NCBI GenBank assembly: GCA_028277395.1
Contig: JANQGJ010000025.1
Location: 1-32,867 of the forward strand
Reading direction: 5' to 3'
Length of the DNA stretch: 32,867 nt
Source of the DNA: Bacteroidales bacterium
GTDB lineage: Bacteria; Bacteroidota; Bacteroidia; Bacteroidales; F082
The position numbers and the translations under genes are program-made. This document shows, piece after piece, positions 15,102 through 24,069 of the stretch (within the stretch, counting starts at the first letter, position 1; each line of letters opens with the position of its first letter). The notes below the pieces were generated by a model that saw nothing but the letters and a program-made list of their open reading frames with translations, was not told the origin of the DNA and made no database searches.

Positions 15102-16460
15102 ATGCGAAAACTATTACTCTTTTCTCTTGTTGTTTTTATTATGAATTCGGCGTATTCACAGGAATCTGATGAAAAAGTTATCGAAAAGATATTTGATAAC
15201 GTACTGGTAAGTAACGAAGCATATAATAACCTCAAACATCTGTGCAAATATGCTCCCGGACGACTTATTGGTTCAGAAGAATCAGTTATTGCCGTACACT
15301 TCATGAAGGAATACCTCGAAAAGCTTGGAGTTGATACAGTTTTTCTTCAGGAATTTGAAACCCCGGCATGGAAATGTAATCATATATCCATAAGAATGCT
15401 TTTGGGTGATACAGAAATTAATCTTAGAGCTGATGCACTTGGCCCTTCCCCTTCAACACCTGAGAAGGGATTAATTGCAAATGTAATTGAGGTGCAGGGT
15501 ATTGAAGACCTGAAATCTCGTGAAAAAAGTGAGATAGAGGGGAAAATTATATTTTACAACCGTCCGGTTGATATGACATTTATAAATACTTTCAGGGTTT
15601 ATGGTAGTGCTGTTGATCAGAGGTATTACGGACCTGCTGTTGCTGCCGAACTTGGAGCTGCAGGTGTATTGGTAAGATCTGTTTCAACCAGGGTTGATAC
15701 TTTTCCCCATACTGGAGCAACAGGATTTGGTGAAAAGAGAATACCATGTGCAGCTTTAAGCACAGTTGATGCTAATATCTTAAGCGATGCATTGAAGATA
15801 GATAATAACCTGAAGGTTAAAATGATAATTGATGCAGAAGACATTGATATTATAACTTCATTTAATCTAATTGCTGATATTGTTGGAAATGAATACCCTG
15901 ATGAGTACATAGTTGTTGGCGGTCATATAGATTCATGGCACAATACAGATGGTGCACATGATGACGGTGCAGGTTGTGTACAATCAGCAGATGTATTACG
16001 AATTTTTAAGGAGTTAGGTATTAAAAATAATAGGACAATACGGGTGATATTGTATATGGATGAAGAGTTGTTTCAAAAGGGAGGAACATCTTATGCCGAA
16101 TATACAGAAGAAAACAACATCAAACACTATATGGCTTTAGAAGCAGATGCAGGAGGATTTTCTCCGGAAGGCTTCACTGTGGACGCATCAGACAGTATTG
16201 TTGAATTTATTTCAGGTTACCGGAAAATTCTTGAACCTTACGGAATTTACTATATAAAAAAAGGGGGAACTGGTGTTGACATTGAACCCTTAAAAAAATT
16301 TGGTGTGCCATTGATGGGATACCGTACTAATCCTCATAGGTATATGGATCTTCACCATAGTGCTTACGATACCTTTGATAAAATACATCCAAGAGAGTTG
16401 CAACTTGGATCAGGGTGCATGGCTGCAATGATTTATTTAATTGATAAACACGGTTTATAG
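15102..16460 (+). CDS. Periplasmic M28 peptidase, carboxypeptidase Q-like
   Basis: 452 residues with a signal peptide (MRKLLLFSLVVFIMNSAYSQ) and no sorting domain, so it probably stays in the periplasm. A PA-like insert spans ~120-250 (IEGKIIFYNRPVD, AAELGAAGVLVRS, IPCAALSTVDANIL). The M28 core follows: GGHIDSWH (His275, Asp277), AHDDGAG (Asp287), MDEEL (Glu321/322), EADAGG (Asp349) and LHHSAYDTFDKI (His418/419). This order, PA insert before the HxDSW motif, is that of the carboxypeptidase Q (PGCP) subgroup, whose members act as dipeptidases. It lies 44 bp after the surface M28 gene. The pair could act in sequence: trimming outside, then dipeptide cleavage inside. Confidence 0.88.
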   Translation: MRKLLLFSLVVFIMNSAYSQESDEKVIEKIFDNVLVSNEAYNNLKHLCKYAPGRLIGSEESVIAVHFMKEYLEKLGVDTVFLQEFETPAWKCNHISIRMLLGDTEINLRADALGPSPSTPEKGLIANVIEVQGIEDLKSREKSEIEGKIIFYNRPVDMTFINTFRVYGSAVDQRYYGPAVAAELGAAGVLVRSVSTRVDTFPHTGATGFGEKRIPCAALSTVDANILSDALKIDNNLKVKMIIDAEDIDIITSFNLIADIVGNEYPDEYIVVGGHIDSWHNTDGAHDDGAGCVQSADVLRIFKELGIKNNRTIRVILYMDEELFQKGGTSYAEYTEENNIKHYMALEADAGGFSPEGFTVDASDSIVEFISGYRKILEPYGIYYIKKGGTGVDIEPLKKFGVPLMGYRTNPHRYMDLHHSAYDTFDKIHPRELQLGSGCMAAMIYLIDKHGL

Positions 16461-16530
16461 AGCGTAGTTTGAAGCATTATTAGTGTTGGGTGGTATTTGT
16501 AGCATAGTGTAAATGATCATAAACAGAGCA

Positions 16531-16555
16531 TGTTAACTAATGTTAAATCTGTTAA
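16531..16555 (+). promoter_or_regulatory. Three helically spaced TGTTAA direct repeats
   Basis: TGTTAA occurs at 16531, 16541 and 16550, i.e. at 10 and 9 bp intervals, about 100 bp before the TPR/HTH gene. A near-promoter TATCTTTA is at 16605-16612. Possible binding site for a regulator on one DNA face; could be chance in AT-rich DNA. Confidence 0.25.
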
Positions 16556-16653
16556 TTTATGCTTAATCATGATGTTATCAACTTTATCAATTTATTTAAA
16601 ATACTATCTTTATGAAGAATTTAGATTTTCAGTAATCCGGTAAATACAGTTAT

Positions 16654-18405
16654 ATGCGTAGTGTTTTTTTGCTTATTGTTATTCTGATTTTAAGTATTGA
16701 CCCTGTTTCGGCTCAGAAACGAAAAGTTGACAGTTTATGGAATCAACTTGAATCGGCGCATGAAATTGAGAGTAAGATAAAGTATTATACACTATTGTCA
16801 CACGAATACCTTGCTATTAGCCTTGATACAACCGATGTGTTGATTAATAAAGCACTGAATCTGTCTGAGGAATCGAATATCGATAAGTATCTTGGTAACA
16901 TTTATGCTTGTTTGGGAGATGTGTATGTTATGAAAGACAGTCTTGATATGGCATATGATATTTATACAAAGGCTCTGGGATATTTAAGTAAAAAAGAACA
17001 AGTATTTGATAAAGCAATGGTGCTGGTTGTTATGGGAAACATAAACCTCATAAGCGACAATATCAGACTTGCAATGGAGAACTATTTCGAAGCATTGTTA
17101 ATTGCTGAGAACAATGGATTTGAAAATATAATAGCTACTGTTTCAAATAACCTGGGTATAATTTATCATGAATCGGGCGAAAATGCACAGGCACTGGAAT
17201 ATTATAACAGGTCGTACAACCTTTCAGAGAAAAACAATAACCTGATAGGCATGGCCGAAACTATGGATGGCATAAGTTCGGTTTATTTCAATATGGAAGA
17301 ATATGAATCTGCCAGGGAGTATGTTCTTCGTGCCAGCGAGCTATATGTAAAGGCCGGCAACACTACCGGTAAAGTTATGTGTTTGTTGAGCCTGGCTAAA
17401 ATTGAGGCAGGAGAACAAAACTACGACCTTTCAATAGCATATCTTGATAGTTGTTTCCTTCAAATTGATCATACTGATCTTACATATAAAGGTCCGCGAA
17501 GTACAATATTTGCCGAAGTATTTTTAATGCTTGGGATTTCCAAATTTCATAAAAATGAATTTGAAGATGCAAAAAATGATCTGATGCAGGCATATCGTAT
17601 GTCAAGTGAAAATAAACAGTTGAAAATAATGGTTTTGTCAACCGACCATCTTATGCGAATTTATAATGACTTTGGTATGAAAGACTCGGTGGCAAAATAT
17701 TTCAACCTGTATAAAAATTACAGTACCAGGCTAAGCAATGAGAAAAATGTAAGAACAACCGAAGTACTGGAGCTACAATATGAATTCGATAAAAAACTTT
17801 TTGAGAAAGAGGTGGAAATAAGCATGACAGAAGCCCGGGAGAACAGAAAAAACCTGATTTATCTGTTTACTACCAGTGGGTTGTTGCTTGTTTTAATAAT
17901 CTTTGCACTTTTACTCAAGCTTGAAAAAAATAAGAAGCGAAATGTTGAGATGTCACGTAAAAGTCTTGAAAAAGAACTTGAATACAGGAATAAAGAGTTA
18001 ACAACTTATGTGATGTATCTCATGAGCAAAAATGAGTTTATGCTTGGAATCTCTGAAAAAATTAAGAAAGCAAAACTTGAAAACAAGCTTAATCAAACAC
18101 AAATTTTAAATGATCTCATATCAGAGCTGGAATCTAATTCTGAAAGCATATCATGGGATGAGTTTGAATTGAGATTTCAAAAAGTCCATGTTGATTACTA
18201 TAAAACATTAAATCAAAAGTTCCCTGATCTTACTCCGAATGAATTAAGGCTTTGTGCATTTTTACGGTTGAATATGACTACCAAAGAGATATCCTCAATT
18301 ACATACCAGTCGCTTAAAAGTATTGATATTGCACGATACAGACTAAGAAAAAAACTTGGATTGGATAAAGATGACAACCTGATCACATTCCTTCAAAAGA
18401 TTTGA
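16654..18405 (+). CDS. TPR sensor with transmembrane helix and cytoplasmic LuxR-like HTH
   Basis: 583 residues: signal peptide (MRSVFLLIVILILSIDPVSAQ), at least six tetratricopeptide repeats (~45-345; for example LGNIYACLGDVYVMKDSLDM, VSNNLGIIYHESGENAQALE), coiled coil (~365-398), one transmembrane helix (~400-422), a second coiled coil, and a C-terminal helix-turn-helix (~523-583; FPDLTPNELRLCAFLRLNMT, TKEISSITYQSLKSIDIARY). The C-terminal block is the LuxR-like wHTH common in Bacteroidota TPR regulators of this layout. The topology puts the TPRs in the periplasm and the DNA-binding domain in the cytoplasm, suggesting a one-component membrane regulator. Target genes are unknown; the neighbouring exported genes are candidates only by position. 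Confidence 0.85.
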   Translation: MRSVFLLIVILILSIDPVSAQKRKVDSLWNQLESAHEIESKIKYYTLLSHEYLAISLDTTDVLINKALNLSEESNIDKYLGNIYACLGDVYVMKDSLDMAYDIYTKALGYLSKKEQVFDKAMVLVVMGNINLISDNIRLAMENYFEALLIAENNGFENIIATVSNNLGIIYHESGENAQALEYYNRSYNLSEKNNNLIGMAETMDGISSVYFNMEEYESAREYVLRASELYVKAGNTTGKVMCLLSLAKIEAGEQNYDLSIAYLDSCFLQIDHTDLTYKGPRSTIFAEVFLMLGISKFHKNEFEDAKNDLMQAYRMSSENKQLKIMVLSTDHLMRIYNDFGMKDSVAKYFNLYKNYSTRLSNEKNVRTTEVLELQYEFDKKLFEKEVEISMTEARENRKNLIYLFTTSGLLLVLIIFALLLKLEKNKKRNVEMSRKSLEKELEYRNKELTTYVMYLMSKNEFMLGISEKIKKAKLENKLNQTQILNDLISELESNSESISWDEFELRFQKVHVDYYKTLNQKFPDLTPNELRLCAFLRLNMTTKEISSITYQSLKSIDIARYRLRKKLGLDKDDNLITFLQKI

Positions 18406-18531
18406 TAAAACTTCGGAAATCTGACTAACAGCCAGTAAAACAGCACATTGACAATCATTGTAGATATTTTATTCTGCATTGGTTTATATTAAGTATATAT
18501 TGTATTAGTTAACACCCAAATGTTACCCCTT

Positions 18532-18539
18532 TATTTTTG
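18532..18539 (+). promoter_or_regulatory. -7 promoter element of the small Lys-rich ORF
   Basis: TATTTTTG matches TAnnTTTG, 26 nt before the ATG at 18566. The -33 TTG is not clear (only TTAGTT near 18505-18510). Confidence 0.4.
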
Positions 18540-18565
18540 GATCGTGAAATTACAATTAGCGATAC

Positions 18566-18706
18566 ATGTCAAAAAACCATAATGATGATAAAGAGTCATC
18601 TGAAAAGCTTGAGAAATTTATCAATAAGAAAAGGACTGAAACCAGTGCTTTAAAAAAGATACTTGATTTTCAGACTAAACTGGATGAGAAAAGTAAAAAG
18701 AAATAA
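18566..18706 (+). CDS. Small Lys-rich cytoplasmic protein, 46 residues
   Basis: An ATG at 18566 opens a 46-codon frame, MSKNHNDDKESSEKLEKFIN then KKRTETSALKKILDFQTKLD and a short Lys-rich end, stopping at TAA 18704-18706. It has no signal peptide or Cys and is predicted mostly helical, with about one third Lys plus Arg. A good TATTTTTG lies upstream, and the frame sits alone between the TPR regulator and the delta-60 gene 36 bp downstream. It has the look of a real small gene: heptad-like Leu/Ile spacing, promoter, and clean start. I do not recognise the family. Confidence 0.55.
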   Translation: MSKNHNDDKESSEKLEKFINKKRTETSALKKILDFQTKLDEKSKKK

Positions 18707-18742
18707 AAAACAGAAGAACTACAAATTTTAAAAGAATAAAAC

Positions 18743-21610
18743 ATGTTAAAAATGAAACGTTACTACTTATTAAACTTACTCCTGCTGTTTGCTGTATTAA
18801 ATGTGTTTTCACAGGCAGGGTCACTCGACACGTCATTTGATGGTGATGGAATGAGGCTTTACGATTTTGGAACAGGTACAGACAATGGTTATGGCATCGT
18901 TACATTACCTGATTCTTCATCCATTATCCTCGGATATGCTGATTTCAGTGGTACAGGGGCAGCCGTTTTGTTCAGAATGCTCGAAAACAGCGATTTAGAT
19001 CCTAACTTTGGAACCGATGGCGGATATACAGAAATTCAGTTTGGAACAGGAACCATAGGATACTCTTTATTACAACAACCGGATGGTAAATATCTGGTAT
19101 CAGGTACTGTAGGAACCACCACAACCGGTGATAATTTTTTTGTGGCAAGATATCTTACTGATGGTTCTCCTGATGCAAGTTTTAATTCAACAGGATATTT
19201 TATAAGCGATTATAGCACCAGTAATGAACATTGTCATGCAATGGCATTGCAACCCGATGGCAAAATAGTACTTGCCGGACGAAGTTACGACGGATCATAC
19301 AGTAAATTACTATTTGCCAGGGTAAACAGTAATGGAACAATTGATGCATCGTTTGGAACAAATGGATATACTGATATTAATGAATCAATACAGGATGAAA
19401 AAATTAGCAGTGTTGCGGTTCTTAGCTCCGGAACAATAGTAGGGGCAGGAGATGCTTATCAAAGCAATCCGTTTTATCAGCACCTGGTTATAATGGCCAA
19501 AATTGATGCCGATGGTAATCCAATGACAAGTTTTGGTGGCAATGGGGCTTTTATTCCCTCAATAATAACAGATGTATCGCATGCCAAAAAAATTCTGGTT
19601 GTTAATGACTCTATTTACATGACAGGTTACCAGTGGGATATAAACAATAATCCTGCTATGTATATTACAAAAATGGATTCTTCATGTGTTGCTGATCCTG
19701 CATACGGAACAAACGGAATTACCTTTACCCAGTTAAACAACTGGAACATTGGCCTGGATCTTATATGGGGAGAAGATGGGAAATTGTATAACTCTGGAAC
19801 AACAGGCCCTTCAGGTATGGCAAGTGACTTTGTTCTGGTTCGTTATAACGCAGATGGAACTTATGATAATTCATTTAGTACGGATGGGATTGTAGTTACT
19901 AATGTACGTCCTGACTGGGATGAGGCTTATGCGATTGGTATGCAGGCTGATGGTAAATTACTTCTGACAGGAATGTGTTCAGGTTTTTCAACATCTGGTG
20001 ATAATAAAATACCAATTGTACGTTACCTTAACGATTATTCACCATATTCAGTTGAGGCAGATTTTGAGGCTGATGATACTTCTCTTTGTATTGATGGATC
20101 AACAACTTTTACCGACCTGTCAAATGGCAATATAACAAGTTGGAACTGGAGTTTTGAGGGTGGTAATCCACCAACTTCAACAGATCAAAACCCAACAGTT
20201 ACATACAGTGCAATAGGGTATTATGATGTAACATTAACAGTTTCAGATGGTACTGATTCTGATGTGTTGTTAATGGAAGATTATATTCAGGTGGTTGGAT
20301 TACCTGATCAGCCGGATACACCTGCCGGAGAAACAGAGCTGTGTGGAAGTTATCAAACTGATTACACAACGAACCCAATACAGTATGCAACCCATTACGA
20401 ATGGTATGTAAATCCATCAGACGCAGGTACAATTACCGGTAACACCACAACTGCCACATTTGAAGCTTCTGCAACCTGGACTGGAGAATATACTGTAAAA
20501 GTACGAGCGGTCAGCGATTGCGGAGATGGCGAGTGGTCGAATGAACTGCAATGTGAAGTATTTTTTAATCCTGAAATTTTTATTCTTGAAGGTGATGGCG
20601 AGTTTTGTACAGGTAACCAGGGTTCAGAATTAACACTTAGTGGTTCGCAAATTGATGTGGATTATGAATTGTTTTTAGACGGGACAACAACAGGTATTGT
20701 ACTTTCAGGTACAGGAAATCCGCTGAGTTTTGGTTTTTTTACTGATGAAGGAATATATTCATCAATCGGATCAAGTCCCGGGTGTTCTGAACAAATGACA
20801 GGCGAAATTTGGGTACATGCAATAGATGTTCCTGAAACAGGTAATACACCACAGGGACCAGAAACAGTATGTAATGATACAATTTCAGATTACATTACAA
20901 ATGACATTGCAGATGCTGACACAGTGATATGGGTACTTGATCCTGCCAATGCCGGAATCATTTATTCAAGCGGTTTGGAAGCTACAGTGGAATGGAGTTC
21001 AGCATTTTCAGGAACGGCTTACATAAGCGTTTATGGAGAAAATGAGTGTGGTGAAGGACAGGAGTCAGATGCTCTGGAAATCAATGTTAACAATACACCA
21101 TCTCCTGAAGTTATTGGACCGGATCAGGTTTGCGATAATCAGGAAAAGAACTATGAAACCTCTGAAACAAGCGGAAATACATATGTATGGACCGTAACAG
21201 GTGGTGAAATTACTGCCGGAGCCGGAACCGGTTTTGTTACAATACTTTGGGGAGAGCCCGGAACAGGAACAATATCAGTAACTGAAGAAACTCCGGAAGG
21301 ATGTGCTGCAATTTCGGAAGAGTTTGAAGTTATTATTGATGAGTGTACAGGAATTGCTGACAACGAGGATTTACAGGTGATTATTCAGCCAAACCCAACC
21401 AGTGGTAAATCAATACTAAAGGTTAGCAAGAATAACGTTGAAACCATTGAAGTATATCATATATCAGGCAGACGTATTTTTACCAGGAATAAACCTGCTG
21501 AAACAAATCTTGAAATTGATTTAGGAGAAGAATTACCGGGATTATATTTTGTTAAAATTGAATTTAGCAATGGTGTCGCGCCACAAATAATAAAGGTTGT
21601 AAGAAATTAA
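18743..21610 (+). CDS. Delta-60 repeat and PKD surface protein with type A T9SS sorting domain
   Basis: 955 residues; the signal peptide starts at Met1 or Met4 (MLKMKRYYLLNLLLLFAVLN, cleaved after FSQ). Residues ~25-430 hold about seven delta-60 beta-propeller repeats with the signatures LDTSFDGDG, LDPNFGTDG, PDASFNSTG and IDASFGTNG, alternating with QPDGK blades. A PKD domain follows (~440-520; DLSNGNITSWNWSFEGGNPP, YSAIGYYDVTLTVSDG), then three or four PKD-like/Ig-like modules (VETVCNDT-type openings such as GPETVCND and GPDQVCDN). The C-terminus (~875-955; IIQPNPTSGKSIL, LPGLYFVKIEFSNG, IIKVVRN) is a T9SS type A sorting domain. Probably a surface-attached structural or binding protein. A strong terminator lies 32 bp after the stop. 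Confidence 0.88.
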   Translation: MLKMKRYYLLNLLLLFAVLNVFSQAGSLDTSFDGDGMRLYDFGTGTDNGYGIVTLPDSSSIILGYADFSGTGAAVLFRMLENSDLDPNFGTDGGYTEIQFGTGTIGYSLLQQPDGKYLVSGTVGTTTTGDNFFVARYLTDGSPDASFNSTGYFISDYSTSNEHCHAMALQPDGKIVLAGRSYDGSYSKLLFARVNSNGTIDASFGTNGYTDINESIQDEKISSVAVLSSGTIVGAGDAYQSNPFYQHLVIMAKIDADGNPMTSFGGNGAFIPSIITDVSHAKKILVVNDSIYMTGYQWDINNNPAMYITKMDSSCVADPAYGTNGITFTQLNNWNIGLDLIWGEDGKLYNSGTTGPSGMASDFVLVRYNADGTYDNSFSTDGIVVTNVRPDWDEAYAIGMQADGKLLLTGMCSGFSTSGDNKIPIVRYLNDYSPYSVEADFEADDTSLCIDGSTTFTDLSNGNITSWNWSFEGGNPPTSTDQNPTVTYSAIGYYDVTLTVSDGTDSDVLLMEDYIQVVGLPDQPDTPAGETELCGSYQTDYTTNPIQYATHYEWYVNPSDAGTITGNTTTATFEASATWTGEYTVKVRAVSDCGDGEWSNELQCEVFFNPEIFILEGDGEFCTGNQGSELTLSGSQIDVDYELFLDGTTTGIVLSGTGNPLSFGFFTDEGIYSSIGSSPGCSEQMTGEIWVHAIDVPETGNTPQGPETVCNDTISDYITNDIADADTVIWVLDPANAGIIYSSGLEATVEWSSAFSGTAYISVYGENECGEGQESDALEINVNNTPSPEVIGPDQVCDNQEKNYETSETSGNTYVWTVTGGEITAGAGTGFVTILWGEPGTGTISVTEETPEGCAAISEEFEVIIDECTGIADNEDLQVIIQPNPTSGKSILKVSKNNVETIEVYHISGRRIFTRNKPAETNLEIDLGEELPGLYFVKIEFSNGVAPQIIKVVRN

Positions 21611-21641
21611 AGGACGAGGATTTTTAGATTTGTTTTTATTT

Positions 21642-21670
21642 GAAAGCTGCTCAGGTTGGGGCAGCTTTTT
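21642..21670 (+). terminator. Rho-independent terminator after the delta-60 gene
   Basis: AAAGCTGC and GCAGCTTT form a perfect 8 bp stem around a 10 nt loop, followed by TTT. It ends at the stop of the convergent pseudogene (21670) and could also slow transcription from the other side, though the T-run there is weaker. Confidence 0.85.
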
Positions 21671-23737
21671 TATTTAACAATAATGATTTTACCAGATTCA
21701 GAATTTAATCCGGCAATAATCATATAAAAATAAATTCCCGGTGGTACCTCTTCAACATTCCAAACATATTGATTACTACCCCTATCTTGTTTCAACCTGA
21801 TGTTATCTGTAATACCTCCAATGCGATCATAAATCACTATTTGAACCTCCATAGAATATGGCAGTAAATAACTGAAACAAGTTGAATAAGATGTGGGATT
21901 CGGAAACACAGAAACCAGATTTTGGTTTTGATTTTCAGTATATATCATTGCGGTACCAAAGACCATTTTCAGGATTTGCAACGTAGATTATACCATCAAT
22001 AATTTCTAATTCCGGAATATGATCATCTGATACAACAGTTGTGATTGGCAGATTGTCAATTATGTCAATCCACTCGTCTGTGGGACTGTGGTTCATAAGT
22101 ATCGTCGGGTTGCCATAAATATCCCTGCCGCCAACAATCATTGTATCCTCCTTTGTATCTAAGCAATACCCAATGTTGTTCTCAGGGCTATTAATAATTT
22201 GGTGCCATGTTGTTCCTAGGTCATCGCTCCAGGCAATTGTATCTTTAAGAATGTAAAAGGTTTGATCTACCTTGTCAATATTGCTGAATTCATCAAGAAT
22301 ATCGAAAGAAGATCCATGTGAACGGGATAGGTAAAGATTTTGTGAAAACCAGATCTCCCCGGCGATAACGGTTCGTCCAATTGCTTCCAGGTTTTCAACA
22401 ATGAAATTTGGATAGAATGGACCGTTTTCCAGTCTGTTCCAGTCAATAGTACCATGCACACTTCGGTACAAACCCATATCTGTTCCAACAAAGCAATAAT
22501 TATTTGTTATACTCATATTTTTTAATGATGAACCGTTTGGACATCTTAACCAGTTGGATGAGGTATTCCAGGTAATCCCACCATCCCACGAACGGCGCAG
22601 ATCATGTGATGAGAGTGTATATAATACAGAATCTGTTGCTATAATTTTAATTCCATAGGCATTGTCCATTATTTCAAAGCTTTTGCCACCATCTGCAGAC
22701 TTGAATATTTCGCCATTTGCAGCAATATAAATATCTCCATTCAGCTCATTAATAGATGTGACATTTCTGTGACTAAGTCCATCATTAATCCCGATAAATG
22801 TCCCCGAAGACTCAATGTAATAAGCACCCTGATCAGCAACGCAGTATAATTGATTATCATATGCAAGCAATTGGTTTACATTTTTTGAGATATCTGTAAA
22901 TTCTGTCCATGATGAATCGCTATAACTGAATTTATAAACCGGATAGTTTTCCACTGCACAATAAATATCACCATTGTATTCATACAAATGATTATGAGGT
23001 GCTGCAGGCAGGTTGTTTGTAATATTTGTCCAATTGTTTTCAGTCATATTGAAGATATATACTTCAGTGGACGAAACACTGAAATACCTTACTCTTGCCC
23101 AATAAGTGCCATTCATATTACGTATTTGCTCAATTTGTCCGTAAGTATTAGAAAACAATCCTTCTTTACAGATTGAATCCCATGAATCGCCATAATTTGC
23201 CGAGTAATAAAGCTTGTAAAAATATCCTTCATCATCATAATACCATGTATATAATAAACTATCGTCACATGTTGAATAAGACTCATATTCCTGAGCCGAT
23301 TCAGGAAGCTCAAATGGGTGATAAGAATCACCGAAATCAAATCTGCGGTAAGAAAAATGCGGTCCGTAAAACAGAACTGTATCTATCGCCAGAATATTAT
23401 ATATCCCATCCATACTGTAAACGGGTTCCCATGTGTTGCCGTAATCGAAACTTCTTACTGGTGGGTTCATATATCTCTGACATGCTAAAATACAGTTACC
23501 GGATTGTATATGGTTGTCAACTTCCGTATTGCAGGAAAGCTGCCATTGATCAATATTGTTTTTCTAAAAGATGCCCAGTTTTGGTGATACTGCAAATAGA
23601 ATAGAATCTATACATACCATTTCTGTTAATTCACCTCCATTAATACCTGTTGACTTTTCCCATTGAGAATATGAAATACCGGGTGAAAAATACATCAGGA
23701 AGATAATCAGGTCGAATAAAGTCGTTAGCCGTTTAAT
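21670..23737 (-). pseudogene. Decayed Asp-box (BNR) propeller protein with T9SS sorting domain
   Basis: Read on the minus strand, one protein of ~690 codons is recoverable but broken three times. (1) At the expected start (23737-23735) the codon is ATT, not ATG, directly before a good signal peptide (KRLTTLFDLIIFLMYFSPGI, then SYSQ). (2) TAG at 23566-23564 interrupts the frame after LGIF; the same frame continues (KNNIDQWQLSCN) into the long open frame beginning at 23470. (3) At a short TA run (21939-21945) the frame stops (WYRNDIY, stop) while the +1 frame continues as IYTENQNQNLVSVFPNPTS, a T9SS type A sorting domain ending at 21670. Asp-box motifs are plain: FDYGNTWEP, SADGGKSFE, SWDGGITWN and SDDLGTTWH. 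The intact protein would have been a secreted sialidase-like or photosynthesis-stability-factor-like propeller. Confidence 0.8.
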
Positions 23738-23887
23738 TGTAATTAATTTGTCTGTTGCAAGTTAAGGAAATAATTTGGAAGCAAACTATGCTATACATTG
23801 TTGTTAAAATTATTTATTTTATAACTAAATAATTATGCTTTTATTGGTAAGGTTGATTAGATAAATTTGTATTTTAATGAGATACTC

Positions 23888-23910
23888 TAACAGTAGAATT
23901 AATACTATTA
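23888..23910. promoter_or_regulatory. Operator-like dyad 1 of the ATPase operon
   Basis: TAACAGTA, 7 bp, TACTATTA: an 8 bp inverted repeat with one mismatch. It shares the TAACAGT and ACTATTA words with the two stronger dyads downstream. Confidence 0.45.
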
Positions 23911-23953
23911 AATGTGTTTAAAATTATGAGGAAAGATGTGTTGATATTATGCT

Positions 23954-23984
23954 ACTAACACTATTAACAGTTATTAGTGTTAGT
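23954..23984. promoter_or_regulatory. Operator-like dyad 2 of the ATPase operon
   Basis: A 31 bp near-perfect palindrome: ACTAACACTA and TAGTGTTAGT are exact 10 bp arms, and the centre TAAC-A-GTTA is itself a dyad; the only faults are one T/T pair and the central base. It shares most positions with dyad 3, over 27 aligned bases without gaps. Confidence 0.65.
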
Positions 23985-24020
23985 GATGCTGCTTATTGTT
24001 GTGGTGATAATTATATTAAT

Positions 24021-24047
24021 TAACACTACTAACAGTAAAATGTGTTA
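24021..24047. promoter_or_regulatory. Operator-like dyad 3 overlapping the ATPase promoter
   Basis: Begins TAACACTACTAACAGTA and ends TGTGTTA, a diverged copy of dyad 2 with outer arms TAACAC/GTGTTA intact. Its right end overlaps the -7 element at 24046, so a bound protein would occlude the promoter. Dyads 2 and 3 are ~65 bp apart centre to centre (about six turns). Confidence 0.65.
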
Positions 24048-24053
24048 TTTTTG
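24046..24053 (+). promoter_or_regulatory. -7 promoter element of the ATPase operon
   Basis: TATTTTTG matches TAnnTTTG, 16 nt before the ATG at 24070. No TTG is seen at -33; that place is taken by dyad 3, so the promoter may be weak or tightly controlled. Confidence 0.5.
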
Positions 24054-24069
24054 AATAAAAAAATTGAGA

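Larger units (their letters stand above)
23738..24069. other. Regulatory region between the pseudogene and the ATPase operon
   Basis: 332 bp without a gene, very AT-rich. The right half carries three operator-like dyads and a promoter (listed separately); the left part shows nothing recognisable. Confidence 0.6.

Noticed and set aside
21935..21981. Programmed frameshift joining the propeller to its sorting domain
   Set aside because: No slippery heptamer or downstream structure is seen at the TA run, and the gene also lacks a start codon and carries a TAG, so simple decay explains it better.
23173..23604. Plus-strand 143-codon frame antisense to the Asp-box pseudogene
   Set aside because: Lies entirely opposite the better-supported propeller frame; the sequence is Cys/His/Asn-rich low-quality text typical of antisense frames.
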